DNA of 49,348 bases from Priapulus caudatus. Lineage: Eukaryota > Priapulida > Priapulimorpha > Priapulimorphida > Priapulidae. Positions 22,714-34,400 of the stretch are shown piece after piece. The notes beneath the pieces were generated by a model, which was given only the letters and a program-made list of their open reading frames with translations, ran no database searches and was not told where the DNA came from. The stretch spans positions 144,728-194,075 of the forward strand of contig NW_014577750.1 in the NCBI RefSeq assembly GCF_000485595.1. Reading direction: 5' to 3'. Numbering within the stretch: position 1 is the stretch's first letter; each line of letters starts with the position of its first letter. Position numbers and translations under genes: made by a program.

Positions 22714-23595
22714 CAGTGCTCGAAATAAGAAAAAAAATGTGGTTGTCCTGCGGACAACCCGCGCATCAAATCGGGTTGTCCGCAACAATTTCTGGTTGTC
22801 CCAAAAAATATCCCCAAATCTCCTATTTTCAATCACATAATAATATGATCAGAAAACACCCAAAAACAGTGGCGTAGCCAGGATTTTTTAACAAGGAGGA
22901 CCAAAAACAGCGAACTGCGCAAAATAGTGGATGACTTAATATTTTACTGGGTCCTCCGCCTCCCTCTCCACACCCTACGGCTCCTCTACCTCTCAGCTCT
23001 GCAATCCATGCGAAAAGGCGACATTTTTGTTCATTGTTCTCTGCTCCCAAGATATGTAATTGTTCAGTGGCGGGTTTAGGATTCCAAGGAGGGAGGAGTG
23101 AAAAACAGGCATAGGGGGGGTGGGTATGGGGGTCCTTCCCCAGAAAATTTTAGAAACTTGCTGGTTTGCTGGTTCCAAATCGAGTTCACCTCTCATAAAT
23201 CAGAAAACCTGACATATACCAGTGATGGAAATAGCAGCTGGTCCCATATTTTTATATTATTCACGATTTAATTCACGATTAAAATTTCTTGATGAGCTAG
23301 AAAACACTCGGATTTGAAGTATGAAACTGCACATTATTGTGCCAGCTAGCCTACACCAGTTGGTTGGGATTGATTGTCAGTTCAGATGCAAAATATTGAA
23401 AGCAAAAGGTTATACACCATAGATTAATTGGGTACCACGCGTATATATAAGATAGCCGAGTCGGTTTAGAGTCGGTGTTAGGGTTAGGGATAGTGTTTCT
23501 TGGTTGTCCACCGGACAATGTCTCAGACTGGTTAGGTTGTCCGGCGCAAATTCTGGTTGTCTCGGACAACCGGACAACGCTTATTTCGAGCACTG
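22714..23595. mobile_element. 882-bp non-autonomous DNA transposon with CAGTGCTCGAAATAAG ends
   Basis: CAGTGCTCGAAATAAG at the left is matched exactly by CTTATTTCGAGCACTG at the right. It is flanked by TACAG on both sides (22709-22713 and 23596-23600), a 5-bp duplication. Subterminal GGTTGTCC/GGACAACC words repeat inward from both ends. The interior carries fragments of other elements: a CAGTGGCGTAGCCAGG start at about 22868 and a CAGTGGCGGGTTTAGG stretch at about 23064. It has no intact transposase. Probably hAT-related. Confidence 0.85.
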
Positions 23596-23599
23596 TACA

Positions 23600-24700
23600 G
23601 TCAACAGTAGGTTGCACAATAAGATGCTTCATTGACAAAATCCCCCAAGGAGTGAACAAAGGGTCCTCCCTACCAGAACCCAGCTATGTGAATAGATGCA
23701 GTTAACCTCCTATGTGTTTCTTGGAAGCTAGTAGAACCAGTATGTCCTATACAAGTACACACACAGAGTAACCACCTAATTATAGACACTGGGATTGTTA
23801 CATACAAGGTATAAGCACAAAGTCTCTTGCTAATTGGCAAGAACTCAATTAATATCAAATGCATGGTGTAAAACGTCACAGACTAATGTAGAATTTACAG
23901 CAATATCAAATTCAGAAGTTGATATATGGTTGCTACACATGCAAGCACGATGTATGAGAATGCATGGAATAGAAATATTGCCTGATCAACAAAAAGCAAA
24001 CAGGGATAGTTCACCTGCATACTAAAAAGTTGTACATTTAAATTGCTTTTCAACAATTTGGTGTTAAAAAAGTGCAACACCTTTAAGCCCAAATTGCCCC
24101 ATTAATCAGTTAGCCAGCCTACGCCCGATTATTCTCGTATAATCAATGTCAAAATGTTACTTTTCAAGAAACATACACTTCTCACCACCTTTTAGAAGTG
24201 TGCAATAATGCAAAAATGCATGTACGTTATATCGAAAAGTATGAACAATCATGAGTGGAATTCTAATGATAAAAGCTCAAAACTCATTTGTAATGTTGTG
24301 CATTAGGCCTATAAGTATAACTTTTAAATGTTATATTTTATAATAGCTAAATAATTTCAACCTAAGTCATAGTATAAACTGTAATGACAATCAGTTTGAC
24401 ATCCAATTATCAACACTTTCGTATATAAAACACACATGTACTAGCCTACTTACTAGAAAGTTATAAAAACATTATAATAATTTAATATAACATAACACAT
24501 AACACATAACATTATTGAAATAAACATGAACATTTACTACATTTATGCACCAGTTACAATTTAAAGTCTCATCATATCTATTTCAAACATTTACTTGCCA
24601 AAATTAAAAGCAGTTTCTATCGCCAGTATATTAGTATTACTATAGAAACCCTCCTTCCCCTATCTTAATGATATACTTCTGCTTTCTTTCCTACATAAAG
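23600..24700. other. Intronic or upstream DNA of HMGB gene 1, nothing recognised
   Basis: AT-rich sequence with no domain-bearing ORF. TAACACATAACACATAAC at about 24490 is a short tandem repeat. Confidence 0.4.
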
Positions 24701-25910
24701 TGTTCATAGCCGCCATTACGGCAGTCAAAACCAGTTAAATCCAGTATTCCAGCTTACACAGACAAAGAAACACCTCCGATAACCACCCAAAACCCATCGA
24801 ACTTCACGAAACCGGCAACTTTTGGCTTCAACATTGTCAACACCTATACGCGGTACTATGTGTATGCACACCATATACGTAACATAGTACGCTGCGGGTA
24901 TGTTGAGTATATGAGAGATTTAAGTATAAATTTGTGGATGAAAACTACGCCCAAATATTTTCTTTGTGTCGACAAAATGTCGGATGAAGATAGTCTTACA
25001 AGGTCTAACAAGCTGTTTCATTCTTTACTACCAGAAATCTTTAAAAATATTATCCTAAGTCCCGTCTCCGTAACCCATAGGAATATATAGCACTGATATA
25101 CTAAGGTGTATACATCGGACCGTAGACCCATACTAGTCAGGATTCAGCACTGAGACGCGCTGAAAATATAGGGGTTACAGCGTTGGCAATATGCCATTGC
25201 TGAGCTAGCGGTTGCCGAACAAAGATGAGTGCGGTTTCGGCTACGATTTTCACAGGCAAAACCCAACAAACTGCTGTAAATTTTCACATATAATAGCATG
25301 GATTATCTCATTACCGGTCTCTGCAAGAAAATTATACTTTGGAAAGGTTTCTTGCAAGTTACATACAAATAATTGGAATCGGTAATTTACCATAGCCCGT
25401 GCAATAGGAAATGGCCGCCAACGCAACGGCTATGGGAAAATGCTGTACTAAATTTACAAATGTTCAACATCGTTTATCTTAGCTACTCACTTATGTGCAA
25501 GTTTTACACTTATGCGACCACTGTAACGATTATCGTTCGACATGCTAATATCTTTTTCTAATAATTTACACTGTAATCGTAATGGAAAACAATGTTTTAC
25601 TCACGGGTATTGAGTCCAAATATGTCAAGCTTGTAGAATACGCCACTGATGTCTACGGCAATGGTTTCTCTATGGCCGACTATAGTCACTATACGCTACG
25701 TGCTAACGCTATCTGTGCCTCTGCGGGCTTGAAAGGCACAAGCCTCACAGCACGGGCGCGCTCCTATTGGCTAATTTCAACTTGCCGCATGTGCTTTGCC
25801 CAATCGGAATTCGCATATTTGATCACATGGGTGTGGAGAAAGTTGTGCCGCTTCCAATGGCGTTAGCGAAGAGACACGCGGGTTAAATGATTTTGCATGT
25901 ATGGTTTTGC
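24700..25910. repeat. Duplicated HMGB upstream region, copy 1 (partner 33200-34400)
   Basis: Collinear with 33200-34400 through conserved words: GTCAAAACCAGTTAAATCCA, GTGTCGACAAAATGTCGGAT, ACAAGGTCTAACAAGCTGTT, GCACGGGCGCGCTCC followed by ATTGGC, and GTGCCGCTTCCAAT. It shows that the whole HMGB gene, including kilobases of upstream DNA, was duplicated in tandem. ORFs in it (for example 25582-25866) are not kept open in the partner, so coding is unlikely. Confidence 0.8.
24709..24718 (-). promoter_or_regulatory. YY1-like core promoter element, HMGB gene 1
   Basis: Minus strand TAATGGCGGC, within GACTGCCGTAATGGCGGCTA. It matches the ATGGCGGC core of the YY1 motif, which in many animal TATA-less housekeeping promoters sits just downstream of the start site. 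The paralogous site is 33217-33226. It probably marks the non-coding first exon, about 2.9 kb upstream of the ATG. Confidence 0.5.
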
Positions 25911-25949
25911 GGGTATGGTTCACATAGAATATAAGACTCCTGATAATAT

Positions 25950-26025
25950 CAGGAGTAAGATAATATATTATATATACATACTATATTATAGATATATACT
26001 ATATATCTATATTATCTTACTCCTG
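25950..26025. mobile_element. CAGGAGT/ACTCCTG hairpin element, 76 bp, 7-bp TSD
   Basis: A palindrome with an 18-bp terminal stem starting CAGGAGTAAGATAATAT and ending in its complement. It is flanked by ATAATAT at 25943-25949 and 26026-26032. An extra ACTCCTG sits immediately left of the left duplication (25936-25942), as if an earlier copy had ended there. Confidence 0.75.
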
Positions 26026-26268
26026 ATAATATGATATCATTATCACAGTATTCTATCATATTTATTCATATATCTATAAAACCAAATGTTTGATAATGAC
26101 AATTTTACCTTATTATTAGTATTTATTAGCTCTTGATATATATATATACATATATATATATAAATGTGTTGAAAAGTGAATCGAAATGCTCGCTACCCTG
26201 GGGTCGTCTGGCTAGGGATAGCCTCACGTTGATTCCATGTAGGCAGGGTTATTGTGATAGTCTTCTAT

Positions 26269-26375
26269 TCATCCCGGTATTTCGACCCGTAGGTTGAGTC
26301 CGGATGGTTGGATGGTGTTTAGATTGTGGATCCAATATAGGCTTCTCTTTTCTTTCTAATGCGGATTGTGTGTGG
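26269..26375 (-). pseudogene. C-terminal fragment of a Penelope-like (GIY-YIG) retroelement protein
   Basis: Minus-strand translation gives WIHNLNTIQPSGLN, preceded one frame away by RKKREAY. Together these match the R-E-x-x-W-I-x-x-L-x-T-x-x-P-x-G-L-N pattern near the end of GIY-YIG endonuclease domains in Penelope-type elements. A two-base insertion breaks the frame at the Tyr-Trp junction and a stop follows at 26269-26271. The identification rests on this short motif alone. Confidence 0.4.
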
Positions 26376-26407
26376 ATGTTCAGGGGGTCCGAGAGTATTT
26401 TTTCAAG

Positions 26408-26545
<138 letters not shown>

Positions 26546-26728
26546 TATATATACTGTAGCTATAGCTAAGTGTTATATCATAACTCTTAAAAACAGCTGA
26601 TGCATAGCGACACGGGAGAGCCAGAACAGCTATAAGTATAGAAATGTTATATCGCTGAAGTATGATGATGGATGGGCACTATGAGCGGCTAGCTTCCACT
26701 GGGCGGTATATAATAACATACATCTTAT

Positions 26729-26768
26729 CAGGAGTGTATAATAATTTGTTTCTTATTATACACTCCTG
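26729..26768. mobile_element. CAGGAGT/ACTCCTG hairpin element, 40 bp
   Basis: A perfect 16-bp stem (CAGGAGTGTATAATAA and complement) around an 8-base loop. Flanks ATCTTAT and ATATTAT match at 6 of 7 positions. Confidence 0.75.
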
Positions 26769-27429
26769 ATATTATTATATACAGCATAGTGGTGGCTTAA
26801 TTAATTCCTGTTGGTGGATCCGCCTTTTGTAAAGCAAGCTTATGGCAAACGCATGCTTTTTTTGATTCAGACCAGGAGTGAATATAATTAAAATCACGTT
26901 AATTTTTATTTATTACTGATCGATTTTGACCACTGCTTTCGTCATCTATGCCGTTAAACGTTTAAGTTTTTTTCTGTTCTTGTCTTCTAGCTCCTACTGG
27001 GATTCTTTTTTATTTCCTCTCTGAATAGTAATAAATGGAAACATGTTCCACCGCAATCCACAGCTTTGTTCTGACAACGTTATATAGGCTCTGTCTTTCG
27101 TTGCAGACTTGCAGTCCTTGGACAGTTGGACTATATACACGAGAGATTTGATTTAGGAAAATGTGGTAACTGAGACAGTGGATATATAACAGTGTTTCAC
27201 AATGTGGGTGTTCAATATAATTAAATAATATTGTTGTCTTAATATAACGTAATATAATTTAATGTATTTAATGTAATTTGTGTTTTTAATGTAATGTAAT
27301 TTAATATATATTTAATATAATATAATTTAATGTTTAATGTGTTTAATGTTATAATATGTTAATATAATCATAAGCATGTTTCACTCTGTTCAGTCTGTTT
27401 CCAACCACTTACATGCCTTGGGATAACAT

Positions 27430-27454
27430 CAGGATCAATATTGATAGACTCCTG
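27430..27454. mobile_element. Very short CAGGA/TCCTG hairpin insertion, 25 bp, 7-bp TSD
   Basis: CAGGATCAATATTGATAGAC followed by TCCTG, flanked by ATAACAT on both sides (27423-27429 and 27455-27461). It has the same ends and duplication length as the longer CAGGAGT hairpins but a smaller, less perfect core (TCAATATTGA). Confidence 0.6.
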
Positions 27455-28652
27455 ATAACATAATGTGCATACACATCAAGTGCACATAATATACGCACGT
27501 AATAGAGATACCTTGGAGATACGTATCTATAGCAAATTTTGAGTGTAATAATCTGCATTTGTGAATTATTTTTCCCGACAGGTGGCGGTAAGACATCATA
27601 TTTGACAGTAATCTCACAGACTAACGCATACCGGTATCCGTAGTCTGTGGTAATCTCAGCGGCATAAAGCCGTATAGCAAGCCTACAGCTTTATACTCTC
27701 CGGTAACCTCAAGAGTTCCTACTTCCTCAGTCCAGCCCAGCGAGACCAGCAGATCTGCGGTTGATAGTACGGCTCGAAAATAGAGGTTATCCGTCTATAC
27801 AGTCGAAATATTATAGAGACACCCATCTACCATCTACCTAGTATATTATTTCTATGGTCTATACACGGCTCTCCATTATTTGACAATTTTGCGGTTTCTC
27901 GTAGTTTCTCGTGGATGGACAGTGCACATAAATACCAAAAGCTGGCGCTGCGATGTCATTGGGGAGTGATTAATTTTCACGGAGCGATTGAGTGAGATAT
28001 TGAACAGGCGATGAACGTACTTAGTAAAGTCTTAGTAAAAAAATGTCGCTATAACATTTTATGGATAGTCAAATGTTGTGGTGGTAATGGTATAAACACC
28101 ATCAAGAAAACAATCATCAACAAACATTGAATATCATGAGTTCATGATTGGGAATTATCAACATATATGAACCAGTGAGCGCATTTTAGACAATCCGGAC
28201 GATAAGACGCGTGTCAATAATCACAACGTAAAGGATTAACACGTTATATTGACGTTATGTAGTGCTGCAGAACAGACATTCTGTATCAAGCCAAAATAAA
28301 TTAAAAATGAGTTCTTTGCAGTAATGTCACTGTTTATTTATTCAAGTCCAAAGACTTACACGTGAGTTATGTACAACATCTTTAACAAGGTATCATGGTT
28401 CCTTGATGGTACAACATTATGAAGTTTACAGAAATTAAACAACTATTACATTAACAACACAATTAAATGGTAGTGGTTATTCACTATTGTTGTTCTTATA
28501 CTTGTCCCTACCACAGAATATAGTCAATAAGGTCGTACTCAGCCTTGCTGACTACATGATCTTGTCTGCCACCAACTCATACTAAATCTATATATAGATG
28601 TATTATACTACAGTATTTATAAATACACACACATTATATATAAATGTAGTCC

Positions 28653-28738
28653 GAGCAGGGAGACACGACCCTGCAGTCAGTGTCACAGCTTCAAAGTGGA
28701 AGTTAGACAGGTTATAACCACTGTACCACAAGGCTCTC
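28653..28738 (-). other. tRNA-like sequence (possible SINE head)
   Basis: On the minus strand GTGGTACAGTGGTTATAAC resembles a tRNA D-arm/A-box, and GCAGGGTCGTGTCTCCCTGC, about 45 bases later, resembles a T-arm with a B-box-like GGGTCGTGTC. The spacing is too long for a standard tRNA and the acceptor stem is poor. The same sequence recurs in the inverted partners near 41997-42090 and 49115-49205. It could be a tRNA-derived SINE remnant or chance. Confidence 0.25.
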
Positions 28739-29758
28739 TCCATATGACTGTTGGTGTTATCCATAAAAAATTACATAGCCGTTGGTTCGCAGCTGATCTC
28801 GAGAATACATAGATTTTATTCGTTAAAACGCAACAGTACCAACAGTGAGGGCAGAGTGTACACACACACACACATGCTATGGTCGTCCACTGGCTACAGG
28901 CAAAATTATACAGAGGTAATGATTTTTTTTATATAAATGGTTTCATAAAACACGTTTTGTTATAAAGCATACACTGCTTCGGATACCAGCCAATCTGCTT
29001 GCCATCTTTATCCACTATACACAGTTCATACACAGAGCAGCTTATAAGCGTTTGTATTACAATTTACTACAGAGACGTTTGTATTAAATTTACTTGCCAA
29101 ATATTTCAGAAAAAAATTGCAAATGAGTAAACTATATAGAGGAGACATCAGCTTTACAATTTGTTGTAAATAATTCACTTATACTGCAGTGACCAAGTTA
29201 TACAATTAAATAAGTCTCACATCAAATAAGCATTTATACGCTTTGTTGTATAAATAACTTAAGCTATGCAACATGTTTTTTAAACATACACGTTTAAATC
29301 TTTCAAGTTTAATAAATGCTGATGGGTAATTTTATATGCATTGTTGAGATGAGATTGTGGGATTTATCATACCATATTCACAAGATCACTCTCAGTTTGA
29401 CAGAAAAGACATTTTGTTTACCGCAGAATACTGAGCACTGGAGTACGTATAGAAGGATATCACCGTTACAGACAGCTCCTAACTGCCTATAACAATGATC
29501 TGTTCAAAATGCTTTGTATGACAACTTACTGTTTTACTTAGCTAGTCAATGGATTGATTGCCCCAGCTAGATTCCACCTACTAATGCAGTTATATTCACT
29601 GCTAAAAAAAAGTTTCATTGGTAACTTACAAACAAACTTCTATACACAGTGATACACATACGTCAGTGGCATGAATGAAATAAGTGATCATCAACCAGTT
29701 TAAATACGAGACATTGCATTAAACATAGCAGACATTTACAAAACACACACGCGGTAAA

Positions 29759-29815
29759 AGCTATCTACATGACGATATATCTATACACCAGTTACCAACT
29801 GTGCTGGAAGACACT
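29759..29815 (-). promoter_or_regulatory. Conserved 3' UTR block, HMGB gene 2
   Basis: Partner of 19727-19790, at a similar distance (125-180 bases) past the stop codon. Confidence 0.4.
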
Positions 29816-29939
29816 TTACATATTTGCCACTGTCAATGCGTGTGGCCAACGTGTGGCATCTTTTTCCCACAAATAAAGCTAAGTACTGCATGCATATGTA
29901 AAATGCCTCCCACATGTTCCATGCAGTCATCACCGACGT

Positions 29940-31719
29940 CTAATCAGATTCCTCCTCGTCATCTTCTTCCTCCTCATCATCATCCTCTTCCTCCCCATTG
30001 TCTTCTTCTGCCTTTTTAAATTTTTTGCTGGAAGCGCCTGCGTTCCCAAACGTCCCCTTGCTCTTCCACGACTTCATTTCCTGTATGAAGATTAGGCGAT
30101 ACATAATTAGAATAGCATTTCACAGAGTAACTTTAAAAACTCGGCAGTATACAGAAGGTTAATCGCTTCACCTCGCGAGTTTTAAATAATGTGAAAGATC
30201 GCCGATCTTCTCAGCCAAAGTATTTTAATAAACTATAAAATTAACCAGGTTTCTTGGCGAGTAGCTTTGTCAACAAGTTAATCAAACAACAGAAATTAAA
30301 AACAACAATGAAGTCAAAAATTTAATCAAAGTCTAGTGTGATTAATAAAGATAATTCTTCAAGGCTTCCAAATGATATGCACTCTGAATTCGTTCAGCTT
30401 ATGTTACATTAACTGTGCAAATCAAGTTGTTTATCTAAATATGTAGGTTCAGACAGGTTTAGAAGCACACACGTACAATCTCATATCGCTTCTTGTCCTT
30501 TTGTGCCATAGCATTGTAGTTTGCTTTCACATCAGGGGCGAGCACTCCCCAACGCTTGCCCAACTCCTTGGCGACATCACCGACTCCCCAGCCAGGGTTG
30601 ATGTTCCTCACCACTTGCCGCCCATCTTGGCAGAACCAGAAGAAGCCAGACCTGTGGGCAGTTACAATATGCTCATGTCGACTCAAAAATCGTTTCTGAT
30701 ATAATATATATCAAGAGCACAAAGCACCACTACATTATTTTCTCCAGTTTTTCTCTCTCCACTTTTTAGGTACTTGTTAACAGAGCACACATACGAGAGC
30801 CAGCAAGATGTGAATCTGCCGGGGCAACGTGAGCAGGGTGAAACATGCAACTACGTAAAATTTATAGACATTCAAGGCATTATTAGAGTTAACTTACATT
30901 GCCCTCTTGGGTGCATTAGGGTCCTTCTTCTTTCTCTTTCCACCCCTACCCATACCCTTTGGTGGCAAATAACTGGCCATCTCATGCTCATAGCGAGTTT
31001 TGTCAGTCTCAGACAACTCATGAAAACGCTTCTTTTCCTTGTCGGTCATCGTCTGCATAGAAGGAATTGAGGCAAAGTTAAAATTATTATCTCTCTAACA
31101 AAAATCTATATAGAGAAATTGGGTCTCATCTAATAGTGGACATTTAACTGATTAATCGAGCATAAACATGCAAGCCAAGCTATAAAACACAAAAGGAACA
31201 GCAAACTTGCACTTGCATTCCTGAGATTTGCACAAACGAATCTAAAAATGATGCCACAACTACAAGTGCATCTGATTCTGTCACATAAATCTTGAATGGT
31301 AGCCTATATCTTGACATGTAAACAAAGGTAACAACGTGTAGAGACAGGGTAGCAGTCGATGGCATCTCTTCAGCAAATTGAATCACTGAGAGAAACTGCT
31401 ACAATAATATTCCACCTTTCGATTTCAATTGTCATTGGAAATTCGTTCCTATGGAAAGTCACAACTAAAAGATGTACCTTTTTAAAGGAAAATTTACTGT
31501 GTTAGCATGCCGTTCATTTCACGAGTAATCTCCTTTGTGACAACACAAATGCCTCATGTTTCCTTCTCTTACCTTCCATCGTCCCGCACACTTCTTTGAG
31601 AACTCTGCGAAGACAATGCTTTCATCAGGATGCTTCTTCTTATGCTCCTCACGACAGGTCTGCACGAAGTAGGAATACCCCGACATACGGCCCTTTGGCT
31701 TGCTTGGGTCCCTCACCAT
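29940..31719 (-). CDS. HMGB: HMGB-type high-mobility-group protein, gene 2 (4 coding exons, 205 aa)
   Basis: The coding exons are 31719-31573, 31052-30898, 30651-30477 and 30080-29940, with exactly the same lengths and phases as gene 1 for exons 1-3. Box A opens [19 protein letters not shown] and keeps Cys22, Phe37 and Cys44. The linker is [20 protein letters not shown]. Box B has [20 protein letters not shown]. The tail of 46 residues from exon 4 is Glu-richer than in gene 1 and ends EEESD. Exon 1 and exon 4 have many silent and replacement differences from gene 1, but exon 3 contains an 82-bp stretch with none. A 5' UTR acceptor lies at 31764-31765, with the probable leader exon near 33217. 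Like gene 1 it should be a nuclear DNA-bending chromatin protein. Confidence 0.93.
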
Positions 31720-31799
31720 ACTGGCAGATGACGTCTCTAATTAATCCAATACTTGTTCCACTCCTATGGAGAGAAATAGAAATGTTCAGCGTATTATCA

Positions 31800-33180
31800 G
31801 CATTTTTTCTTCATTCGCACAGTTTCCTACATCCACATCATTGCGATCCTGACTTGCACATACATGACCAATCAACTAGAAAGAACTTCACACACCCCAA
31901 CATGAGTACATGTCAACTTTTATGGAGCACAACTTCTATCCAAGACATCAAGTGCCATCGCTCACCAGCCCAACCTACCTGACACACACACATAAGCTTA
32001 TTACAGCCACTCTAGAGTCTAGCCACAGCCTGCACCAATAAGATATGTGTCCGTGTCTAAGCTCTTTAACCCCATCCTACCAGACAGCTATAAGAATCTA
32101 GAGATAGATCACTGGCTTTTCCACACACTAGCTAAACCAGTATGTCAACCAGTAGAATGGCAAGCACATGTAACTGCTGCACAATAGACAGGTAGCAGCC
32201 TTCTATTATGTAATGTAAATATAGACCTGGCCTGCAGATCCTGGAACCAATACAATACCCAGCATTGCCCATAGATTAACAACTACACAACTAACACAAT
32301 GGTAATTAACAACTAGACCTAGGTGCGAGGTGTTCATAAAAATATCTGTCTTCCACACGTCCAATGTTCTTTCTTCCACACTATAACACCATATATATGG
32401 TTTATACATCCCTATTCCCAATTTACTTATGTGTTATAGCAGTATAAAACATGAATGGAAGAACAAAGCATTTGTTTGAAGTCTTCGCCTCTCCCTAACA
32501 CGTGCAGCTTCTTAAATAATGACCTTAGATGAACATGTTTCCTCCTTGCCAAACACAGCATTCCACCATACCAGGTACAAACAACCACACAACAGGGACC
32601 GTACAGATCGAGTTTTTCATAGACCTGTACAAACAATAAGATTAGCAATATAATAACCTAAAACGTCATACTATGTCAAACTTACACCTAACTAACAAAC
32701 GTGCATGAGCTTTTATCCCTATAGACTAGTTAATTATTCCCACAGACACAATTATTAACAGATTGTGACTCTCTGATTGATGCACGGACTCTATCAAACA
32801 CAACTGTAAATTTTGACATTTTGCACGTTTAACATGCGAATTTCACGTCTGGATGTGCATCAATACATCCACACAAGGATCACACAAAAAAACAATAATA
32901 CCGGGTACACTAAACACAATCTTAATTATGTTATGTTTATGTGCCGACTTATTATACACACGTATATCCAAATAAACCTTAATAACTAATACATGACATT
33001 AAAATTACCATTAATTGATTAAACCATTTACTGATTTAGTGCATTACAGTCATTTCCTTCTTAAAATCATTTATTATCTAAGCTTTCAATGCACATATGA
33101 ACGACACTAACCTTTAAATTTACAACGAAAAATTCCCATACAATTTTATGGTACCTGTTATTTTCCTATCTGAACCCTAC
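31800..33180. other. 5' UTR intron / upstream DNA of HMGB gene 2
   Basis: AT-rich, with no TIR element as seen in the equivalent part of gene 1 and no supported ORF. Confidence 0.4.
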
Positions 33181-33199
33181 TTCTCGTTTCTCCTTCTAA

Positions 33200-34400
33200 T
33201 ATAATCTGTACATATAGCCGCCATTATGCTAGTCAAAACCAGTTAAATCCAGTTTTCTCACCAACGCAGACAAAGCAAAACCTCTCATGACAAACGAAAA
33301 TATCATAAAATCACTCTAATCAAAACCTTTGGCTTGTCTATGGCTGACACCTTAGGCAGTACTATATGCATCCTCATTCTACACAACGTACGGTGTCGGT
33401 ATATATTGTCAGTGTACGGGATATGAAGTTCCAAATTGTTGGTGAAAACTACGCCCCAATATCTTCTTTGTGTCGACAAAATGTCGGATCAAGATCGTTC
33501 TACAAGGTCTAACAAGCTGTTAAATTATTTGCGAACGGAAAACCTCTAGATATATTATCCGAAATCCCATCTCGGTTCCCTATAGGAAAATAGCACTGAT
33601 ATACTAAGGTGTACATACATTGGAGTATAGGCCCATACTCAGGATTCAACACGGGGGAGAGTCAGTGCAGATATATATACGCGCAACAGTGCTTGCAATA
33701 TGCTGTGCTAGCGTTCGCTGAACAAAGGAATGAGCACTTTCGGCACAGATTTTCACATGCAATACCAAACGAATAAATATAAAATTTTACATACGGCAAT
33801 ACCGATTAATATACTTGCATTAGCAATATGAGCGGCATTGTATTTAACGGTCTCTAATTAGGTAAGTACAAAATAACGAGCATCGGATAGCTATCGCACA
33901 CATTGCAATACGAAATGGCCGCCGCTACAACTGCTATACTAAAATACCGTGGTAAACTGCATGCTGTTTATCATCATTTATCTCTAATCGTACATTACAT
34001 AAAGAGTTTATAAGAAAGCAAACGTTAAAACTATCATAGCACGACAACCCTATAAGTTTTTTTCAACACTCACGCACTAGATCTAGGTAAAATAAAAGTT
34101 TTACTAACGGGTATGCAGTCCAAATAGGTCAGGCTTGTGGAATACGGCAGCGATGTTTATAGAAATGCAATAGCTGTCTATATGCTATGTGCTGTGGGCC
34201 TTGCTAACGCTATGAGCGGGCTGGAGCCTGGAAAGGCACAAGGCATAAAGCACGGGCGCGCTCCCATTGGCCGCTTCCAACTTTCCGGACGTACCTAGTC
34301 CAATCACATATAGCGATTACCGTCACGTGGGCATGGGGACAGTCGTGCCGCTTCCAATAAAAGCGGGTACACGGCACGCGGGTAAAATGAATTTGAATGG
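33200..34400. repeat. Duplicated HMGB upstream region, copy 2 (partner 24700-25910)
   Basis: Collinear with 24700-25910, at clearly lower identity than the exons. Both copies contain a CCAAT-box-like ATTGG next to GCGCGCTCC (near 34265 here). Confidence 0.8.
33217..33226 (-). promoter_or_regulatory. YY1-like core promoter element, HMGB gene 2
   Basis: Minus strand TAATGGCGGC, followed by TATATG; conserved with 24709-24718 inside GGTTTTGACT...ATGGCGGCTAT. Confidence 0.5.

Larger units (their letters stand above)
26840..31240. repeat. Segmental repeat X1, inverted partner 38940-43725
   Basis: Collinear in inverted orientation with 38940-43725, and in direct orientation (26840-28870) with 47520-49348. 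It includes exons 2-4 of HMGB gene 2 and its 3' flank. Homology stops inside HMGB intron 1 near 31240, so exon 1 is not part of the repeat. Relative to both partners this copy has an extra 283 bp at 27254-27536. Confidence 0.85.

Noticed and set aside
25582-25866. 94-codon plus-strand ORF
   Set aside because: The aligned paralogous region (from 34095) has in-frame stops and shifts, so the frame is not conserved; better explained as duplicated upstream DNA.
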